Below are positions 54,001 to 62,941 of a stretch of 64,000 nucleotides of DNA, piece by piece. Source of the stretch: Anoplolepis gracilipes (taxonomy: Eukaryota > Arthropoda > Insecta > Hymenoptera > Formicidae); contig NC_132981.1 of assembly GCF_047496725.1 (NCBI RefSeq), forward strand, positions 4,182,001 through 4,246,000, in the 5' to 3' direction. The position numbers and the translations under genes are program-made. Numbering within the stretch: the first letter of the stretch is position 1; every line of letters begins with the position of its first letter. The notes under the pieces are model-generated. The model searched no databases. It was given only the letters and a program-made list of their open reading frames with translations, and was not told the origin of the DNA.

Positions 54001-57000
54001 TATCCGCTACTTAACGCGATAGTATCGATTTAATCGCGATAAAAGGTTACCCCGTCCCTCGTCGTCCTCCTGGCGTTCTAATTTATAGACAGCGATTGCC
54101 ATCTCAATACATTTGTCCGCTTTCGCGGTCCCGGAGAATTTGTCTTGCGGAAAGAAGACACAACGCTCCAGCCCCTGCAGGAATCTCAATCTTCCGCTCG
54201 CCCTCCGCATCCACCGCGCGAAAGTGGATGAATCATCCCCCTCTGCCACGAATAGACGCATTAAAGCGCAAACTGCGCCGAAGCATATACACACTTTGAT
54301 GTATTCCTCGAATCGAATGCCAGATTGCAGCTGCGTTCTCGAAATACAGGCCTGATGGGCGAGATATTTCGTCAATAGTCTGTCAATTACACGAAGGTCT
54401 TTTCTGCCGAGAAGAATAAAATATATTTATATACCGTTAATAAAACACGATAATGTATTTATTTAAGCTGTTTTTGAGAGATATGTGTTTAATGTATTAT
54501 TTATCTCTTATTGCAAAATAATATGATAATTGTATGATTTTATGTTTATGATTGTATATTTTGAAGTGCACTCTTCTGTTAATTTTCCATTTTCGCATAT
54601 GTCACGTGTTATCGTGTATTAAACAATGAAATAACTCTTCAACCGTTTATCTCGTCCAGATGTTACATCACATTGACAACGGCTCTTCATTTATATCGCG
54701 GTGCAAGTCCAAAGGGACCTGCGGGTACTGGAAAAACTGAAACGGTAAAGGACCTTGGAAAAGCGCTCGGTTTCAATGTAATCGTACAAAACTGTTCGGA
54801 AGGACTGGATTATAAAAGTATGGGTAGATTATTTTGCGGACTGTCGCAATCCGGCGCCTGGGGATGCTTTGATGAATTCAATCGGTAAATATCCTTAAAG
54901 TTTACATACTATACTAGCGAAGAAAAAGAGAAACCTTTTATCCAAGTTAAATTTTGTTCAAACGCACGATTATTGTCTGATGTGAAAATTAAACAATATA
55001 TGCGCACGTGGAAAAAAAATGAAGTTTATATACACATATATTTATATTATTTATTTGTCATATAAAATTTATGAAAAATATTTCTGTAATTCTTATATTT
55101 TTACGATGAAGAGAGTTAATTGATTTTGAGGAAATTTTATACGTAATACATAAAAAAGTGCAGACAAACAGAAAAAAGAAACAAAAAGAAATGAATTGTT
55201 TCGTAATCGCAGAATTAACGTCGAAGTGTTATCAGTGGTAGCGCAACAGATACTATCGATACTGACCGCCCTCGCTCAGAGACTTACGAGATTCATTTTC
55301 GACGGCGCCGCTATAAATCTAGTGCACACCTGCGGCATCTTCATCACAATGAATCCTGGTTACGCCGGACGTACCGAACTTCCAGACAATTTAAAGTCTA
55401 TGTTCCGGCCAATCTCGATGATGGTACCGGACAGTAGCATGATTGTTGAAATCAACCTGTTTGGCGAAGGATTTCAAAACACGCGCATGTTAGCCAGGAA
55501 GGTCACTTAAAGTTTTAATTAATTTGCAATATCGTAATATAAGTGATTCTACGACAAACAACAAAGTATGTAATGCATCATTTAAATTTATAGAATAATT
55601 CATAAATTTATATCTCTTTTTTGTTTTTATTGTCTTTCAAAATATCTAACTTTTTTCAAATATTTATTTCATTTATCATCCAATAAATTTTAATATTAGA
55701 TTTGCTGAAAATGCATAATGCTTTTCTCTTTTTTTTTTTGTAGGTTTTTACTTTATACTCTCTCGCGCAGCAGCAACTTAGTAAACAGTACCATTACGAC
55801 TTCGGTTTACGAGGTATAGTAACTTTGGCTCGATACGCTGGCAAAAAGAAAAGACTGCATCCTAATTTATCCGACGAAGAGGTGATTTTTTTACCTTCTT
55901 TATTATTTTAAAACACGAAAAAAAACTACACGAAAAGTTGATCTTATTATTGATAACGCTTACAAAAAAATGGCATAATTTATAAATTACTTGTAACATT
56001 TTATATTTAAATTAACGAAAAGTTGCAACAATCGTTTATCACATTTACTGTCATAAATTGAATTAATATCAGCCAAGTTGAATTTTGTCTAGATAATTAT
56101 GCTCGCTATGAAAGATATGAATGTCGCCAAACTTACCTCGGACGATCTACCGTTATTCCTCGATATTACCACCGATCTTTTCCCCAACGTAGACATACCT
56201 ACCGTGGATTACGAGGAAATTATCAGTTATATAACCAACGAGGCAATCAAGTTGAAGCTGCAGGTAATCTACTTAGGGAGGATATAACGTATAATTTCAA
56301 CGATTCTACTCGCTTGGAAGGCATTCTCGTTTTTTACGGCCATGGCCCTAAGGGCATTATCGGGAAATTATTCGTGCCGATCTAGCGTTTATAAATATTA
56401 ACTCGCGTATATATTAAATTGCGCCTGTATATCCATCGCTCAGATCATCATTTTCTCTTAGAATTTAATCTACAACGAAAATAGTTATGGATATTCCTCG
56501 AACGTGTCGGATAAATCGCCGCTTGTCAGCTATATTTCGAGATTAATTAATCCTAAATTATCCGGGTTATTATAGCCCATTCCCATGATGGTGACGAAGG
56601 TCATCGAGCTGTACGAGACGAAGAGCTCTCGTCACTCAACGATGATTGTCGGGGTGTCAAACACCGCAAAAACCGCAACGTGGAAGATTTTACAGAATAC
56701 GATGACGACAATGAAGAGCGATGGAAAGCCAGGCTTTAACGCCGTTCACGTATATCCCATTAATCCTAAGGCACTAAGTCTCGGTGAACTCTACGGCGAG
56801 TACAATCTTTCTACCGGGGAATGGCACGACGGGGTGATATCGTCCATCATGCGGAAAACTTGTTCCGGTAAAGCGCTTGATTGATTACAATGTAATATGT
56901 GTAGTGTAATAAATGTGTCACGCGCTATGGATATACGACATTAGAGACGAACGCAATGAATTCTGTAATGTTCTGTGAAAATATCTCAGTTGCATTACAT

Positions 57001-60000
57001 ATGAGAGATATCTGTTTATTTTAAAATTCATGTAAAATGTGTCTTTTGCAAAAGCAAAAATTAAAAATATCTTTGAATCATGCGAAATATGTTAATTATA
57101 TATATCGATTGTAATTATATATACTAATTGTATATATGTATATTAGCATTTATCTATTGAAACATCAAAATATTATTTATTTATGCGGGCAAGATTTATA
57201 TTATTGACAAATTACAAATAATAAATAAAGTGAATAAATAAATGGAAAAAGAGGAAATATAAACCATAGTATTAGGATGATCACTTTATGCGCTAACGTG
57301 ATTTATGTCTCAAAAATATGCTATTATAAAATTCAATTCAATTCTTCCAGAGGATACCGCCGATGAAAAGTGGATTCTCTTTGACGGACCCGTGGATGTT
57401 GATTGGATTGAGAACATGAACAGCGTCATGGATGACAACAAGGTATACTTTATCCGTTCTTTGATTCTCCTTGAACTGAAATTGCATGAGGCTAATGCGT
57501 CTTTGAAACTAAAAACTTTGCGTTTTAAGGTATTAACGCTGATAAATAATGATCGTATCATTATGCCCGATCAAGTATCGTTGCTCTTCGAGGTGCAAGA
57601 CTTGGCTGCCGCCTCTCCCGCAACGGTTTCCAGAGTAGGCATGATTTATAATGATTATAAGAATCTTAGCTGGCGTCCGTACGTCGATTCGTGGTTGCAA
57701 AAGTATAGAGTGCAACCAGAGTTTGTCGAGGAGGTGAGACGAATCGAGTAATTCACGATTCGGCGAAACGTACATTTCATTGCTTTTCAATCAGATGAAT
57801 CAGCAGTTCGAGAGCCACGTTAACGCCGTGTTGAAATTTAAGCGGAAGAACTGCGAGGAACCCGTGCCTATTCCCGAATTAAACGCCATTCAGTCGCTCT
57901 GCAAACTGCTGGAAGTATTCGCGACACCGCAGAACGGCGTAGAATTAGGCGCAGATCGCGCTGCCTTCTCCTTAATGTGCAAAATGTGGTTTTTTTTCTG
58001 GTAAGTAAAAGTGTTTTTTTTTTTTTTTTTTTTTTTTTTTGTAATTACGCGACGCGTTTAGAATATTGCGTAGAACGCGAAAACTGCGTTACAACAACAT
58101 AAGTTACGAGATAAGTTGCGTCATGAATTCATAACTCGTATCTAACCAGCACAGAATACTAGCTGTCACCTCTGGGCATCTTCAAGTAATATTAATGCTA
58201 TAATCCTCTCGTGGTTCGCGCAAGTCGTATTAAACTATAAGTTGCGAGTTAATGACATGGTAATGATAGTCAAGAGCGCACTAAATAACTACCTTCAATG
58301 TCACGTTGCAGCATGATATGGTCATTGTGTGCCTCGGTCGATGAGAAAGGTCGTCAAAAGATGGATAATTTCATAAGGGAAATCGAGAGTTTCTTTCCGT
58401 TAAAGGACACAGTTTACGAGTATTACGTGGATACACGTCTTCGTGCTTTCATTTTATGGGAGGAAAAATTATCGCAGGCTTGGAAATTTCAACCCAGGTA
58501 AATGCTAGATATTTATTGAATTGATTACGAAATTCTCTGAAAATATCTTTTAAAAAATTTAAAATTACCAATTCTCTCTCAGAAATTATATCGATAATCC
58601 TTCGATCAATCACGTTGATTGTCGTATAACATGATAGTTTAATCAAGATCAGAATATTCTGAATTCGATGGAAATCTCATATCGAGTCGCATACATATTC
58701 AGGTCAAATCATGCAATCTGCGTAATATCATATTCAATTACATCCATATATTTTCGAGAAAATCGATAATTGCCAACGTCTCTAAGAGAACTTGTGTGCT
58801 CCGCCAGTATATCTTGAGCCAATTTACAGCCTGCCATTCTACAAGATAATAGTACCTACCGTAGACACGATACGATACGATTACATCGTGAGTTCCCTCC
58901 TATCGAATGGTTTTCCGGTGCTCGTAGTGGGTCCGGTGGGTACAGGAAAAACGTCTGCCATCTACTCGATGCTTGAGCTGCTAGACGACACGAAGTACGC
59001 CGTTCTGCTTGTAAACATGTCAGCACAAACTACATCCAATAACATACAAGTAAGGCTTTAAGCATGTATCAAATGGAAAATAATTTTAAATATTGAATGA
59101 ACATTTTCTACTGAGACTCCCTTGCCTATAGGATATGCTGGAAAGCAGACTGGAAAAAAGGACGAAAGGTGTTTACATTCCCACGGGCGGTAAGACTTTG
59201 ATCACTTTCATGGATGATTTTAATATGCCCATGAAGGAAAAATATGGATCGCAACCGCCGCTGGAATTGATTCGACAGTGGATCGATTACGGATTTTGGT
59301 AATATTACATTATCAAATATGCAAAAAGAAAAGAAAAGGAATAGCAAATAGCAAAAAAAATTAACAGGAATATAACAGAGATGTTTTACTGAAACATTTA
59401 ACGAAATGTCGCAATAAATATAAAAAACATTATCGACAGGTATAATCGCCAGAAGCAAACGAGGAAATATATTCAAACAATACAATTAATGGCAGCGATG
59501 GGACCACCTGGTGGAAGCCGCAACGTCATTACGGATCGACTGCTTACAAAATTTAATGTCATCAACATGACCTTTCCAACTGAGAAACAAATTATAAGAA
59601 TTTACGGTACAATGCTGAATCAGCATCTTGCTGAATTTCATGCTGAAGTAAAAGGGATAGGTAAGTATATATGAAATGAAATTCAATTGTGTTTATATAA
59701 TAAATATATTATATAAAATGACGTTTAGCAAATGACATAACGCTTGCCTCCATCGAACTATACAATCACGTAATCCGAAAGATGCTCCCCACTCCAACGA
59801 AGATGCATTACTTATTTAACCTAAGGGATATATCAAAGGTAAAACGAAGTTCCTGAAGTTAAAAATTGACAAACAGTTGGCATGAAAGTAGAGATGACGC
59901 AAATACAAAAATTGGTATCGATCCTCCGGTAGGTCTTCCAAGGGTTGTTGCGCAGCCATAAGGACTATCAGTATTCGAGACAGACTTTTCTGCGATTGTG

Positions 60001-62905
60001 GGTTCACGAGAGTTTCCGAGTTTTCTACGATCGGCTTATTGACGAGAAGTAAGCGCTCAAGAGGCATTAACTTAATTTGGTCCGGAGTACGGGAGGAAAA
60101 AATGCTGAGCAATTTCTTTCAGGGACAGAGAGTGGTTCGTGACTCAGTTGAATGATCAGCTCGGGAAGCACTTTGAGTTGACCTTCCATAATGTCTGTCC
60201 GGAAAAAAGATGCCCCGTTTTCGGTAAACACGATACATTGGTGCAGTACTTTTTAATTCTTAGCTAATATCAATATTCTCTTTTATTAACGTATTTATCA
60301 ATAATAATATTAATAATCAGAATATATTTATATTTATTTAATATTATTATGTGTTCAGAATATATATATATATATATTTCTTATATTGAATTAATATCTG
60401 CAGGTAGTATCATGAATGCCTGGGATATATACGAAGATCTCCCAGATATCGATGCCGTAAGGCGTTACATGGAAGAACAGATGGACGAGTATAATGCTTC
60501 TCGTGGCGTGGTACGCCTCGATCTCATCCTGTTCCGCGATGCGATTGAACATGTATGTCGCATTGTTCGTGTAATATCCCAGGTTAGTGATTCACATCGC
60601 GTGCCATATAACGGTAAACATTCTATCCAACGATACACTATAAAAAATACAATTCTCTATCATTATTACTTTATATATTTTTAACAAAAAATCAATTAAT
60701 TTAAATAATAATTTAAAAGAATAGAATCCTTTTTTTCGTCAACATACACGCGTATCTTGTTTATTAATTGTGTAAAATTTATGCGAAATATATACATTAT
60801 ATAAAATACATCATAAATCCGATGATGATTGTAATAATTCTTTACAGCCTCACGGTAATATTCTTCTGGTTGGAATTGGTGGTAGCGGTAGACAATCGCT
60901 TTCACGTATTGGCAGTTACATATGCGATTTGTCCACCTATCAAGTTACCATTACAGCACAATACAGGTTACCGGAATTTCGTGAAGATCTCAAGACTCTG
61001 TACTCAATGGTCGGGGTGGAGAACAAACCGACTAGTTTCCTCTTCAACGATACCCAAGTGGTAGAGGAGCAGTTTCTGGAGATTGTCAACAATATGCTGA
61101 GTACTGGCGAAGTGGCTAATCTCTACAAGAGCGACGAAATGGAGAACGTAAGTCGGTTAATACGCTTTGCGTCACCATCATTTCATGTCCATTTGAATAT
61201 AATCCGTGACGTTACTTTACATACATAGAGCTTTCTATGTAAAAGAGCTTTCTCTGTGGAAAAGAAAAGCAGTGAAATTGAAAAACTAACAGTATTTCTG
61301 TAAATACTACTCTCAATTACTTATAACATTTATGTCTTACTTAATTATTTTTGCTATCTCAACATTTGCTTAACATTTTCATTTATATTAACATATTTTA
61401 AAAACACGTAAAAAATGTTTTCGTATTATTATACAAATACAAGAGTTTTTTAACTAATGATTGAATGATATGGTACAAACATATTCATTTCTTTATTAAT
61501 TTTTTTATGTTAAAAAAGAATTGCTTGTTTTAAAATAATTAAATTACATAAAATGCAAAGCATATACTAAAACTTATTATTATAAAAAAAATATTTATAG
61601 AACTTTTAATATATTTAAAAATTGACAATAATATATACATAATATATATCTTTACATAAGATCTTCATATTTTATATATTATCAAATATAAGAAATTGTG
61701 TAAATAAATAATATATATTACAAATTTATTTAAATAATTTATTAATGATATCAAAAGATATACATATTAAAATTTAAAAACATAATATTGAAGAGAGAAA
61801 GAGAGAGAGAAATACATACACATTCATATAGTCCGTGTGGTCCAGATTAAATTTTGGTACCATTAAATTGCATTTGTACAAAGATTCAAATCAGCAAAAT
61901 ATAATAATTCCAAATTGAGCCAGAATATTTATATCATGTTTTATCAGATTAAAAATAGATTATCAAAGGAAGTAGCAAAGGCTGGAAAGGCACCAACAAC
62001 CGAGACTGTATATAGCTTCCTGATTGAGAGGGCGCGTGCCAATATGCATTTGATCATGTGCATGAGCCCGATCGGCGATGCCTTCAGGAACAGATTACGG
62101 CAGTATCCTTCCCTGATCAATTGCACGACCATCGATTGGTTCTTGGAATGGCCAAGAGAAGCTCTCCTCGAAGTTGGCAACAAGTTCCTCATGAATCTCA
62201 ATCTGACGCTCACTATCACCGGCGAAAATAAAGTGGTAGGTACGCCCTTCCCCTTTCCGCGCGATCGATTCCATTCGATTCGATTCTTACGATCAACGCG
62301 CGTTTTCTACCACCAATCTTCCACCCTCTCCTGCCCTGTCCTTCTTGCCGACCATTTCGGCGAATCCGATTATTTTCCCATCTTCGGTTTGCCTCATTCT
62401 GATGATACGGCCGTCTGGCGAATTTCTTTTCTTTCGGCCGATGCTGAGATTGGTCGCTTGGATTTCACGACGAGAATGCTTTTTAAATGTATATATAATT
62501 TGTTTCACGAACATGTCCAAGATACATATTATTTTATTCCTTTATGTTCCTCGAATAAAATTACATTAAAATGCACGCTAAAATATTGACACAGTCAAAT
62601 AATTATTTCAGTTGACATAAAAGAAATGAATTCTAGCACTATCAATAAATCTAGAAAATTTTGTTTTCCAATTTCAAATAGATAAAACTGTTATAGAATT
62701 TTCTCCATATCTATAAGAATACTTCTTAAACTAGATTAAATCATTTTCGAATTATCAATTTATTATTCATATAGCTATTAGCATTTATGACTCTTGATAC
62801 TATCACATTTATTTTACAAATGTCACATGCAACGAAGATATTTTCTCATTTTAATATCTTTGAGTAAAAATGTCATTTAAATAATTAATTGTGCATTTAA
62901 ACTGA

Positions 62906-62941
<36 letters not shown>

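Noticed and set aside
54007..54375. 122-codon minus-strand open frame in DNAH2 intron 28
   Set aside because: No family signature. CpG-rich composition explains the lack of stops, and both strands are open there.
62236..62589. Extension of the exon 46 frame beyond GENKV
   Set aside because: The sequence departs from the dynein family exactly at a GT donor, and exon 47 continues the family match in phase.
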